Source: Aldersonia kunmingensis
GTDB taxonomy: Bacteria > Actinomycetota > Actinomycetes > Mycobacteriales > Mycobacteriaceae
Length of the DNA: 64,000 bases
Direction of reading: 5' to 3'
Assembly: GCF_001646865.1 (NCBI RefSeq)
Contig: NZ_LRRB01000197.1
Coordinates: 35,766-99,765 of the forward strand
Made by a program: the position numbers and the translations under genes. The notes under the pieces are model-generated. The model had not been told where the DNA came from and made no database searches. It was given only the letters and a program-made list of their open reading frames with translations. How positions within the stretch are numbered: the stretch's first letter is position 1; each line of letters starts with the position of its first letter. Shown here in pieces: positions 1-7,774 of the stretch.

Positions 1-607
1 GAACGGCGAACACCACGGCGTCGATCGCGTCCCGATCCTCGGTGAGCCGCTTGCGCCGCTGCGCGACGCGGACCTCGAGGTGGCCGGTCAAAGCGGCGGC
101 GAGCTGGTCGGGGTCGTAATGGACGTCTGGGTCGTCGGGTCCGCCATACCCCTCGGTGAGGTTGCGGATGTCGTGGCCGACGATGCACAGCGCGCCGGCC
201 GGCGCGAGGGCGTCGGTGGCACGGTCCAGTAAGGCGTGCAGTTGTGCGCGCGGCAGGTGCACAAACGCGATGACGATCAGGTCAACCGGGCCGTCGAGAT
301 CGGCAGTGGTGGCGTCCTCGCATCGCCAGGTAATCCGGTTGCGCACGGCCCGGCTCTTGCGACTGACCACGGTCCGGGCCTTGTCGATCGCGACCTGCGA
401 GAAATCGATCGCGGTCACCGACCAGCCGCGTTCAGCGAGCCAGATGGCGTTGCGGCCCTCTCCGCAGCCGAGATCGACCGCTCGTCCAGGGGCCAACGCC
501 CAGCACAGATCGGAGACCACCGTGTTCGGCGGCGCATCCCATCCAAGTCCGGTCTTCTGATAGCGCCGATCCCAGTCGGCAGCGTCCACCGCCTCGACCG
601 CGTTCAC
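1..607 (-). CDS. Class I SAM-dependent methyltransferase (3' end outside window)
   Basis: The minus-strand frame is open from a GTG at 605-607 to the left edge, so the C-terminus is missing. Near residue 40 it encodes a motif I glycine loop, VDLGCGEGRNAIWLAERG, followed by an acidic strand end (VTAIDFS). This is the S-adenosylmethionine site of small UbiE/TehB-type methyltransferases. A later stretch, LHALLDRATDALAPAGALC, is the usual region before the sixth strand. The substrate cannot be read from sequence. The start is uncertain because no strong ribosome binding site precedes the GTG. It lies 37 bp downstream of the DUF4185 gene on the same strand, so it may be co-transcribed with it. Confidence 0.75.
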   Translation of the reverse strand, partial: MNAVEAVDAADWDRRYQKTGLGWDAPPNTVVSDLCWALAPGRAVDLGCGEGRNAIWLAERGWSVTAIDFSQVAIDKARTVVSRKSRAVRNRITWRCEDATTADLDGPVDLIVIAFVHLPRAQLHALLDRATDALAPAGALCIVGHDIRNLTEGYGGPDDPDVHYDPDQLAAALTGHLEVRVAQRRKRLTEDRDAIDAVVFAV

Positions 608-644
608 CAGCGCGGACGAGACGCGGTCGGACAGTACGGCACGG

Positions 645-1760
645 TCAGCGCAGCGGCGTGCGCATCAGCACGACGTTGTACTGCTGATGGATCGTCGTCA
701 GGAAGTAGAGATCCGAGCCCGTCTGATACGGGTAGATCGACGGCGCGTACGCGCTGGGCAGTGCCCTCGTATCGATCAATACGCGCGGCGGGCTCCACGG
801 CCCCTCGGGGTTCGGGGACGTCATCATTACGACCGAGTTGAAGGCGTCGGTGGTCAGCATGACGTACTGCCCGAGGAACTGGTTCCACGCCACCGAGACC
901 TCGCCGACGCCGCTGGGCACGATCGGAATCGCGGCGTTGACGTCGTTCTTTCTCCACTCCTTGCCGTTCCAGTACTCGTACTCGGCGAGGTTGAGGATCT
1001 GCTCGGGCACCACCCGCGCGAGGTAGGCGGAGTTGTTGCGGCCCGGCGGCGTCCCGTACTGGTAGACGAATCCGTTGCCCTTCACGAACGCACTCATCTG
1101 GAAGTTGAGGTCGCCGCCCGCGGCCGGACGCCGTGCCTCGGGTGCCTCGATCCAGTTCTCGCCGTTGTCACCGGATAGGGCGATGGTTGCGAAATTGGTG
1201 TCCCAGCGACCCGGTTCGAGCCAGCTCTTCACCGACATCATGGACATGTACTGGGTGCCGTTGACCGCGATACCAGCGGTGGGGATTCGGCTGATCTCTA
1301 CGAATGGGATCTTCGGACTGGGCACCAGGTCCTTGGCTTGTCCGAGTCCGTCCCGCACGACGCTGTCGTAGATGATGCCGTCACCCGGAGTCTTGTCATG
1401 GCTGCGCATAAGGATGTTGCTGCGCCACGCCCAGAAACTGCCCAGCAGCAGGTTGGGCAGACCGAAGCCGGCGGTGTCGCCATAGGCGGTCAGCATCTCG
1501 CCCTTGCCGTTGTCCCACATGATTCCCAGGTCCGTGCCGAACACGTTGTAGTTCTGGGTGTTGTTGGGGCTCGCAAGGCCGGTGACCTGCGCTACGGCTT
1601 GCGTGGGGCCGTTCAGGCGAGGAAGGCCAATTGTTCCGTTGAGCAGCGGAATTGGATTGACCGCGTTGGGATTTGCCCCCGCCGGTGTGGCGAAAGCCAG
1701 TGCAGTCGTGACGGTCAATGTGGCGATCGCGACCGCAGACAAGCAATTCTTGAGCCTCAA
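645..1760 (-). CDS. Exported DUF4185 protein, probable endo-D-arabinanase (GH183-like)
   Basis: 371 aa with a Sec signal peptide (basic MRLKN, hydrophobic core, cleavage near ATPAGA-NP at about residue 29). The rest matches the DUF4185 family of secreted beta-propeller-like proteins in mycolata: a GTDLGIMWDNG motif near residue 75, and repeated Gly/Asn/Trp blade motifs such as SGDNGENW and SPNPEGPWSPP. Members of this family have been shown to cut the D-arabinan of mycobacterial arabinogalactan (family GH183), which suggests a role in envelope remodelling. Assignment to that activity is by family only; catalytic acids were not checked against a structure. The gene begins with ATG at 1760 after a 160-bp intergenic region. 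Confidence 0.7.
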   Translation of the reverse strand: MRLKNCLSAVAIATLTVTTALAFATPAGANPNAVNPIPLLNGTIGLPRLNGPTQAVAQVTGLASPNNTQNYNVFGTDLGIMWDNGKGEMLTAYGDTAGFGLPNLLLGSFWAWRSNILMRSHDKTPGDGIIYDSVVRDGLGQAKDLVPSPKIPFVEISRIPTAGIAVNGTQYMSMMSVKSWLEPGRWDTNFATIALSGDNGENWIEAPEARRPAAGGDLNFQMSAFVKGNGFVYQYGTPPGRNNSAYLARVVPEQILNLAEYEYWNGKEWRKNDVNAAIPIVPSGVGEVSVAWNQFLGQYVMLTTDAFNSVVMMTSPNPEGPWSPPRVLIDTRALPSAYAPSIYPYQTGSDLYFLTTIHQQYNVVLMRTPLR

Positions 1761-1923
1761 TTTGCGTCCTGTTCTCTCGCGTGATGCAGGACCGCAACGA
1801 CTTTCGACCGCCGCATCGACTGTGCGAAGTCCGCTGCGAAAGCGTCAGAAGCGTAACAAGTAATAGCGCCGGACGTGACGTAATCCGGCGGTAATCGGAC
1901 GGTGTCGAAGCTATAACAGCACG

Positions 1924-2076
1924 TCAGAGGTCAGCCTGAGACTCGCGCGGTCCCGATGACGGCTTTGCCGAAGTCCGCGGATCATTGCGATGGCCGTTCG
2001 CGATCAACCGACCGAGAAGTAGTGCGATGGCGATTGCCACCAGCACCCAGACTCCAATCAAGATCAGCCACCCCAT
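1924..2076 (-). CDS. Small single-pass membrane protein
   Basis: A 50-aa product from the ATG at 2076 (MGWLILIGVWVLVAIAIALL). It has one strong transmembrane helix over about residues 3-22 and a short polar, Ser/Pro/Arg-rich tail. An 18-residue N-terminal extension from 2130 is possible but is less typical. No family is recognised. It lies alone between the monooxygenase and the DUF4185 gene, all on the minus strand. Small membrane proteins of this kind are common in actinobacteria and hard to verify from one sequence. Confidence 0.4.
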   Translation of the reverse strand: MGWLILIGVWVLVAIAIALLLGRLIANGHRNDPRTSAKPSSGPRESQADL

Positions 2077-2152
2077 ACCCGATAGTATGGCAGTACCCAC
2101 ACGGTGCTGAAACCAAAACTTTGCCGCCAATTTGTGACTTGTTTACACTCCA

Positions 2153-3334
2153 CTATCGAAATGCCTTCCGGCCGGAAACCGCGCTCAATTGACGCAGCGC
2201 CAATTTGTCCGGAATTGTCCGAATTACCTGGTGGAGGGCTCCTTGCAGCGGCCACGGCAGCGAGTTCGTCCGTCCCGCGAGCGCCGATAGCCGGACGTAT
2301 CGCCGGGCCCGCCGCTGCCGTAGCCGCTCGTACTCGGCGAACGCATCCAGAGGCGCCGATCCCTCGCACAATCGCCCGAGGATTGCGGCGTCCTCGAGGG
2401 CCTGACAACCGCCCTGGCCGAGGTGCGGGCGCATGGGATGTGCCGCGTCACCGACGAGGGTGACAGCCCCGGCCGACCAGCGCCGCGCGACGGTTCGGTC
2501 GTAGATGTCGTGCCGGGATATCGCGCCGCATGCGGTGGCGTCGAGAAGCGCGGCCACCGGGCTCGGCCAGTCGTGCAGCGTGCTCCGGAGGTGGTCGAGG
2601 TCGTCGCCGAACGTGGTGGCGGCGGGTGCCGTTTCCGTGGCAAACCAGTAGGTGCGGCCGCGGCCGAGGGGAACGAACCCGAATTGATGCCGTCGCCCCC
2701 AGAACTCGGCGGGCTCGCCATCGTCGCCGAGGTGAGCGGTGTCCGTCTCTGCGACGCCTCGCCACGCGGTGTACCCGGCGTACCGCTCGCGGATATCTGG
2801 TTGCAACTGACGGGCGATGGCGGAGCGGAACCCGTCGGCACCGATCAACGCGTCGACTTCGGCGGTAGTGCCGTCCGCGAGGAGAGCTTTGACCCGCCCG
2901 CCGTTGGGCTTGAACCCGGTGACCCCTGCCGAGAAGCGCAGGTCATTGGTGCCGATGGCCTCCGCGAGCAGTTCGATGAGCTCGACGCGGTGAATCGCGA
3001 TGAGTGGTTCGCCGAGCGCCGCCTCGATCCGGGCGCGGTCCATCCGGCGCAACCAGCGGCCGTCCGCGGTGCGGATCCCGCCCGCCCCGACCGGGTTGCC
3101 GGCAGCACGAATCCTGTCGCCGAGCCCGAGGCTGTCGAGCGCCGCAAGCGCATTGGGCCAGATGGTGATGCCGGCCCCGGTTGGTGCGAACTCCGGCCGC
3201 TCCTCGAAGACAGTGACCGGATACCCGCTGCGATGCAGCGCGCCGGCGAGCGCGAGCCCGGCGATCCCGGCGCCCGCGATACCTATCGAGGGTCGCCCCG
3301 AAGTCGCGGCCGAGGGCGACCCGCCCGAGGTCAT
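2153..3334 (-). CDS. Class A FAD-dependent monooxygenase
   Basis: 393 aa. The N-terminal Rossmann motif GIAGAGIAGLALAG (about residues 18-31) binds FAD ADP. The DG motif (LIGADGFRSAIAR, near 165) and the GD motif (LVGDAAHPMRPHLGQGG, near 295) are both present, defining the PHBH/UbiH-type aromatic or polyketide hydroxylases that use NAD(P)H and oxygen. The substrate is unknown. It sits directly downstream of a TetR regulator and is probably controlled by it. Its start lies in a 23-bp tandem duplication (3316-3361), so the original ATGA overlap with the regulator has been displaced by one repeat unit. The family assignment is firm, the substrate open. Confidence 0.85.
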   Translation of the reverse strand: MTSGGSPSAATSGRPSIGIAGAGIAGLALAGALHRSGYPVTVFEERPEFAPTGAGITIWPNALAALDSLGLGDRIRAAGNPVGAGGIRTADGRWLRRMDRARIEAALGEPLIAIHRVELIELLAEAIGTNDLRFSAGVTGFKPNGGRVKALLADGTTAEVDALIGADGFRSAIARQLQPDIRERYAGYTAWRGVAETDTAHLGDDGEPAEFWGRRHQFGFVPLGRGRTYWFATETAPAATTFGDDLDHLRSTLHDWPSPVAALLDATACGAISRHDIYDRTVARRWSAGAVTLVGDAAHPMRPHLGQGGCQALEDAAILGRLCEGSAPLDAFAEYERLRQRRARRYVRLSALAGRTNSLPWPLQGALHQVIRTIPDKLALRQLSAVSGRKAFR

Positions 3335-3361
3335 TTAGGCGACCCGCCCGAGGTCATTTAG
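3316..3361. repeat. Perfect 23-bp tandem duplication spanning two gene junctions
   Basis: Two identical 23-bp units, 3316-3338 and 3339-3361, lie at the junction of the TetR gene and the monooxygenase. Each carries an ATG and an ATGA-type stop overlap on the minus strand. Because 23 is not a multiple of three, the upstream copy of the start (3357) opens an 8-codon frame that ends in a TGA at 3331-3333, overlapping the ATG of the real gene at 3334. Confidence 0.9.
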
Positions 3362-3986
3362 TGGTGCTAGGTAGCCGAACCAATGCGGTGATGTGCTCGT
3401 CGGCGAACTTTCGGGCAGCAGCCTCGTCGTCGATCGGAATGATGCCGTCCGGCGTGAGCGCGAGCGAGAGCGCGAGACGGGCGCAGATCTCGGCCACGCC
3501 GTCGACATCGAATGGGGGCAGGCCCTCTTCGTTTTGCAAACGGCGCAGCGTCTCGGCGAGGTAGGCCCGGCCGAGCGCAAGTGTCGGTGCGGCGCCGATC
3601 GTGAGCTGCGGAAGGATGGTCTCCGGCTCGGTGATCAGCAGTCGGCGAAGCAGCTTGTTGCCCGCGAGCATGACCGTGAACGCGACGAATCCCTCGACTA
3701 CCTGCTCGCGGGCCGAGGCCGCGCGATCCACCCGGTTGTCCACGGCCACCACGAACTCGCGTGCTTCGCGCAGTACCACTGCCTCGACGAGGGCCGTTTT
3801 GTTCGCGAATCGCCGGTACAGCGTTGCCGGGCTGATGTGCGCGCGCTTGGCAATTTCGTTCATGCTGGCGCGGCGAATTCCGAAGTCGAGAAATGCCGAC
3901 ATCGCCCCGTCGAGGATCGCGGGGTCGGAAGTCGAATCCGCGCCGAAGACGCTCGCGAACGGACTGATACTGGCGGCCACGACCAC
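3354..3986 (-). CDS. TetR/AcrR-family transcriptional regulator
   Basis: 210 aa. The N-terminal helix-turn-helix is the standard TetR type: AMSAFLDFGIRRASMNEIAKR, then AHISPATLYRRFANKTALVEAV (about residues 28-70). The C-terminal ligand domain is variable and gives no ligand. The stop TGA overlaps the ATG of the first repeat copy upstream of the monooxygenase gene, so the two genes form one transcription unit and the regulator probably represses its own operon in response to the monooxygenase substrate. No clear palindromic operator was identified upstream of 3986. Confidence 0.85.
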   Translation of the reverse strand: MVVAASISPFASVFGADSTSDPAILDGAMSAFLDFGIRRASMNEIAKRAHISPATLYRRFANKTALVEAVVLREAREFVVAVDNRVDRAASAREQVVEGFVAFTVMLAGNKLLRRLLITEPETILPQLTIGAAPTLALGRAYLAETLRRLQNEEGLPPFDVDGVAEICARLALSLALTPDGIIPIDDEAAARKFADEHITALVRLPSTTK

Positions 3987-4065
3987 GACTTTACCGGCTG
4001 GGGGTTCGCGGTACGCGGTCGTCAGCTTCCCTCCGGTCGTTGCGGCACAGTGCTAGACCGGATGC

Positions 4066-4563
4066 ATGGACGAGGAACGTGCGCACGCGTTCGAGAAAAT
4101 GATGGACGAACTCGACTACCCGATGTTCGTTGTCACGACCCGGGCAGGCGATCGGCTTGCCGGTTGCCTGGTCGGTTTCGCAACGCAAACCAGCATCGAT
4201 CCGCCGCGTTTTCTCGTCGGGTTGTCAAAGCTCAACCACACCTTCCGCATTGCTGTGGACGCGCCCGGGCTGGTCGTGCACATCGTGGCCCGGGAGCACC
4301 GGGACCTGGTCGAGTTGTTTGGCGGCACGACGGGCGATGAGGTGGACAAGTTCGCGCAGTGCGAGTGGTCCGACGGGCCGATGGGAATCCCTGTGTTGCA
4401 TGCGGCCGCGGGGTGGTTTTCCGGCCGCACCCTAGCCAGCTTCGACGTTGGCGATCACATGGCGTTCCAACTCGAGCCGGGACCGGGAGAGGTCGGCTCG
4501 ATGGTTGGCGAGTTGGTGACGTATCAGGATGTGTTCGGCTTGAAGCCGGGGCACGAGGCCTGA
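4066..4563 (+). CDS. Flavin reductase-like (FMN-binding split-barrel) protein
   Basis: 165 aa. The arrangement LDYPMFVVTTRAGDRLAGCL, followed by VGFATQTSIDPPRFLVGLSK, matches the flavin reductase domain that binds FMN and supplies reduced flavin to a partner oxygenase or reduces small substrates. The domain fills the whole protein. It is transcribed divergently from the TetR/monooxygenase pair (79 bp apart), a natural partner, although class A monooxygenases normally reduce their own FAD. It is convergent with the following amine-oxidase-like gene, only 7 bp apart. Confidence 0.75.
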   Translation: MDEERAHAFEKMMDELDYPMFVVTTRAGDRLAGCLVGFATQTSIDPPRFLVGLSKLNHTFRIAVDAPGLVVHIVAREHRDLVELFGGTTGDEVDKFAQCEWSDGPMGIPVLHAAAGWFSGRTLASFDVGDHMAFQLEPGPGEVGSMVGELVTYQDVFGLKPGHEA

Positions 4564-4570
4564 CGGGGCG

Positions 4571-6325
4571 TTAGCGGGGCGGCCTACGGAATCCGTCCAC
4601 GATGTCGAACATATTGCCCTCGCCGGCCGCGAACCGGTGCTGGTCGATGATCTTGAACGGCTCCCAGAGCACCTGCCGGAAGCGCGGCTCGATCTTGGCC
4701 GGTGGTTCGGGTGACCCCGACGCGTGCAGTAGCGCGTTGGCGGCGAGTCGACCGCCCTCGTTGGCGCCTTCCATGCAGGCGACGTTCATCTGGGTCTTGA
4801 TCCAATCGCCTGCGATGAAGAGATTGTCGATCTTGGTGAACGCGTCCGGCCGGTCGTTCCACGAACCTGGGTTCTGGATGAAGATCGGGTCGTCATAGGC
4901 GATCTGTGGTGTGCCGGCCCCGGTGAGAGCGGTGTCGATCATCCACGAGTGCAGCATGTCGTCCGTCAGTCGCGTCGATCCTTTGCCATCGACATGCGAG
5001 CGGATCTGTCCCCACGTTTCTCGGGCAATCTCTTCGGGAGTGCACTGCCTCGCCGTCTTGCGGGTGAACATGCCGGGCGTATCCCAATCCGAAATAATCG
5101 CGGATAGAACATCTTTCACCCGGCCATCGCCATACTGCGTAAGCGAACGGTGCCAGAACTGCCCTTCGCTGATCGATGTGACGCCCCACGGCGCATCGTT
5201 GTAGCCGACGTGTCCGTTCGCGAGGTCCGCCCGTTCGGTGAGGAAGAACTGGAGGCCGCACATCCACGCCGCCTGCAACTCGCGGATGCTGTCGAGCGCG
5301 GGATCGGCCCGGACAACATCGGGCGTCAGCAGTGCGGGCCACTTGTCCAACGGAATTGCGGACAGGTAGAAATCGGCCTGGACGGTCTGTGGTCCCGATG
5401 GTGTGCTCACCGTGGCGGATTGGATATGGGATCCGTTCATCTCGAAGCCGGTGAGCTTCGTGCCGAGGCGCAGCGTGACGCCAAGCGAGCCAAGGTAATT
5501 CGTCCACGGAGTTATCCACTGCTCGGTGGTTGGTCCGTTCAGGACGCGGTCATTGCCGCGAAAGTCGTCGTCGTTGTTCAGATTCATCAGCGACCAGACG
5601 TACTCCTCGCCGACGACGCCGATCGCGTTCGCACTGCAGTTACTCGACTTCGTTGCGACGAGTTCCTTGATGAACCCGTCGCCGAGGAAGCGGTTGTACT
5701 CCGGTGACGAGTTGTCGAGTTCTGCGAACTCCGTCCAGGTGATGTTCTCCCACTGGTTCACCTTCCGGGCGTCACAACTGGTGACGTAGACGCCGAGTCG
5801 CTCGGCCGCGAAGAACGCCTCGTAGAGGGGAAGCCGGAAAAGTGTCTGGAATACGGCGACCGCGGAGTCGACGAACGCCTGCGGCGTCATCGGCGGCTGC
5901 GAGAAGGGGAGGGGGAGGGGCAGCGGAATGGTGAGATTGGCCCGGTCGTACCCGGCGATCATGGCGGCATTGAGCCGTACCAGATTGTCCCACACGCCAT
6001 TAGCGTTGCCGGGGAAGGGAATTCGGCGCAGCGTGTCCGGCAGGTTGTGATAGAAGCCGAAGAAGCTGCGGAAGCCGTGTTCACCGGGTAGCCCGGTTCC
6101 GGGCGCGTAGAGACTTCGGCACTTGCCGCCGAACACCGACATGGCCTCGTAGACAGTGACGTTGAACCCGCGTTCGGCGAGTTCGTGTGCTGCCGACAGC
6201 CCAGCTGGCCCGGCGCCGAAGACGGCGACGGTTTTGCCGTTCGGGCGACCGTCCGTGCGCGGTGCGGGGCCCCCGTAGCTGCCGTTCTCGTTGCTGAGCG
6301 CTCCGCCGCCCGACGAACCGGTCAC
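4571..6325 (-). CDS. FAD-dependent amine oxidase / desaturase-type enzyme, leader displaced by frameshift
   Basis: 584 aa in the open frame starting at a GTG (6325). An FAD-binding dinucleotide motif, VAVFGAGPAGLSAAHEL, lies near residue 33, with a following GGKCRS motif, as in the phytoene desaturase/hydroxysqualene dehydroxylase/amine oxidase superfamily. The C-terminal FAD motif (NLFIAGDWIKTQMN...EGANEGGRLAAN) is intact. The substrate is unknown. Directly upstream, in another frame, is a good twin-arginine signal peptide (6322-6441). One extra G in the run at 6349-6352 would join it to this frame, so the native protein is probably a Tat-exported enzyme of about 623 aa. Either this copy is frameshifted or the sequence has an error. 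Confidence 0.8.
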   Translation of the reverse strand: MTGSSGGGALSNENGSYGGPAPRTDGRPNGKTVAVFGAGPAGLSAAHELAERGFNVTVYEAMSVFGGKCRSLYAPGTGLPGEHGFRSFFGFYHNLPDTLRRIPFPGNANGVWDNLVRLNAAMIAGYDRANLTIPLPLPLPFSQPPMTPQAFVDSAVAVFQTLFRLPLYEAFFAAERLGVYVTSCDARKVNQWENITWTEFAELDNSSPEYNRFLGDGFIKELVATKSSNCSANAIGVVGEEYVWSLMNLNNDDDFRGNDRVLNGPTTEQWITPWTNYLGSLGVTLRLGTKLTGFEMNGSHIQSATVSTPSGPQTVQADFYLSAIPLDKWPALLTPDVVRADPALDSIRELQAAWMCGLQFFLTERADLANGHVGYNDAPWGVTSISEGQFWHRSLTQYGDGRVKDVLSAIISDWDTPGMFTRKTARQCTPEEIARETWGQIRSHVDGKGSTRLTDDMLHSWMIDTALTGAGTPQIAYDDPIFIQNPGSWNDRPDAFTKIDNLFIAGDWIKTQMNVACMEGANEGGRLAANALLHASGSPEPPAKIEPRFRQVLWEPFKIIDQHRFAAGEGNMFDIVDGFRRPPR

Positions 6326-6441
6326 CGATTGGGCGCCTGCGGCGCCGGCCCCATCGCGGTCAAGGCGGCTGCGCCCGCCGCGCCTTGCAGGAATTTACGC
6401 CGAGACTGTCGTTGGCTGGCCCCGTCCATCATCGACTCCAT
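6322..6441 (-). other. Out-of-frame twin-arginine signal peptide of the FAD enzyme
   Basis: From the ATG at 6441 the minus strand reads a 39-residue peptide. It contains SRRKFLQ followed by an alanine/glycine-rich hydrophobic stretch (GAAGAAALTAMG), a textbook Tat leader. The frame then ends at TGA 6322-6324, overlapping the GTG of the downstream frame. Adding one G to the four-G run at 6349-6352 (C on the plus strand) would continue into AGAAGAQSVTGSSGGG and the enzyme. The leader therefore belongs to the gene at 4571-6325. Confidence 0.75.
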
Positions 6442-6621
6442 CTCGTTGTGCGAGCGGGTGCTCGCAAGCCGTCGCGAACGGATTAAGTTAATCGCAGTTC
6501 TGCAGCGGTTCGGGGTTGATTTCTAAATAATTGCCGGAAAATAGCAGGTAGCGAGCGGCCGATGTGAACTAGTGCGAGCCACGTGAATGCCGCCGGGTGC
6601 GGGATGAGCAGAAGGAGAGCG

Positions 6622-6999
6622 TCAGCCGCCGTACGGGCGAGTGATGATCTCGAGCACGTGGCCGTCCGGGTCATTCCAGTACACGCCGCGGCCACCGTCG
6701 TGGTGGTTGATCGTGCCAGGCTCCTGATGATGCGGATCGGCCCAGTAGTCGAGTCCGCGAGCTTGGATGCGCCCGAAGATCGCATCGAAATCGTCCTCGC
6801 CGACCAGGAACGCGTAGTGCATGGGTGTTATTGCGGCATCGCCGTAATCCATGAAATCCAATGAAAGCGAGCCGATCTGAACAATTCGGAACGGTCCGAA
6901 GGAGGCTGGTTCGGGTAAGCCGAGGAGCTCGGTGAGGAATTGCGCCGATCGCATCTTGTCGGACGCGGGAACGATGGTGTGGTTCAGTTCGATGGCCAT
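6622..6999 (-). CDS. VOC-superfamily (glyoxalase/bleomycin-resistance fold) protein
   Basis: 125 aa from ATG 6999. It starts with ELNHTIVPASDKMRSAQF and ends with GVYWNDPDGHVLEIITRPYG, the beta-alpha-beta-beta-beta halves of a vicinal oxygen chelate fold, with candidate metal ligands His7 and the Glu of VLEI. Members include dioxygenases, isomerases and antibiotic-binding proteins, and the sequence does not distinguish among them. The start lies 2 bp after the stop of the HxlR regulator, so the two are co-transcribed and the regulator probably controls this enzyme. Confidence 0.8.
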   Translation of the reverse strand: MAIELNHTIVPASDKMRSAQFLTELLGLPEPASFGPFRIVQIGSLSLDFMDYGDAAITPMHYAFLVGEDDFDAIFGRIQARGLDYWADPHHQEPGTINHHDGGRGVYWNDPDGHVLEIITRPYGG

Positions 7000-7001
7000 C
7001 A

Positions 7002-7700
7002 CTACACCCCGGGCGAGTCGGCGGTGCGCTTGCGTACCGCGGGGGCGAACGGGCTCCACAGGAACCAGGTACCGAAGGCACGCTCGAGTGCCGGCTGTCC
7101 GGTGATCAGGACCGAGCCGTCCTCGCGAGCAGCGGTGAGGGGCTTCTGTCCGGAGAACACGCGCATCATCGACACGGCGTCGGTGCGGACGATCAGATCG
7201 ACGTCGAAGCCGGGATACTTCATGCACACCGACGGTTCGCCGTTGTCGAGGACCAGCCACAGCACGGTTGACGGGGTGCCGTGATAGTTGAACTCCACTA
7301 CGACGCGCTTGTCGGGGAGCCGCTCGCGATCGATACGGCGGTGCATCCACCAGGTGAGCGTGATCGGGTCGACGAGCTTCGGCTCGGGTTCTACGAAACG
7401 CCAGCGCACGGCCCATTCGCCCAGCGACTGGATCACGGATTCGAGGTCGCGACCCGACGGTGTCAGGAAGTACTCGCTGCCACGTCCGGTTCGAGATGGG
7501 AGCCGGTCGAGCACGCCCACGCTCTCCAAATGGCGCAGCCGGGCCGACAGTAGGGTCCGTGAAATTCCGGGCAGGCCGCGTTCGATGTCGTTGAACCGCG
7601 TATTGCCGAGCACGAGTTCTCGCAGGATCAGGGGCGTCCAACGGTCCGCGAGTACTTCGCTACCCAACGCAATCGGACAATATTGGCCATATTCGTGCAT
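7002..7700 (-). CDS. HxlR-family winged-helix regulator with C-terminal ligand domain
   Basis: 232 aa. The N-terminal HxlR winged helix (YCPIALGSEVLADRWTPLIL, then RFNDIERGLPGISRTLLSARL) covers about residues 8-95. Beyond it is an extra domain of about 130 residues with an SCP2-like look (VLWLVLDNGEPSVCMKYPGF, then DLIVRTDAVSMMRVFSGQ), so this is the longer two-domain HxlR type. It is translated just ahead of the VOC protein and is divergent from the acyl-CoA dehydrogenase (75 bp between starts). One operator in that gap could serve both directions. Confidence 0.85.
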   Translation of the reverse strand: MHEYGQYCPIALGSEVLADRWTPLILRELVLGNTRFNDIERGLPGISRTLLSARLRHLESVGVLDRLPSRTGRGSEYFLTPSGRDLESVIQSLGEWAVRWRFVEPEPKLVDPITLTWWMHRRIDRERLPDKRVVVEFNYHGTPSTVLWLVLDNGEPSVCMKYPGFDVDLIVRTDAVSMMRVFSGQKPLTAAREDGSVLITGQPALERAFGTWFLWSPFAPAVRKRTADSPGV

Positions 7701-7774
7701 GGGTTCAGACTATGGGCGTCGAGGTCCAAAATGAATACTAGTTGCGGCTCTCGACGATTCTTACCGTCGAAGAC

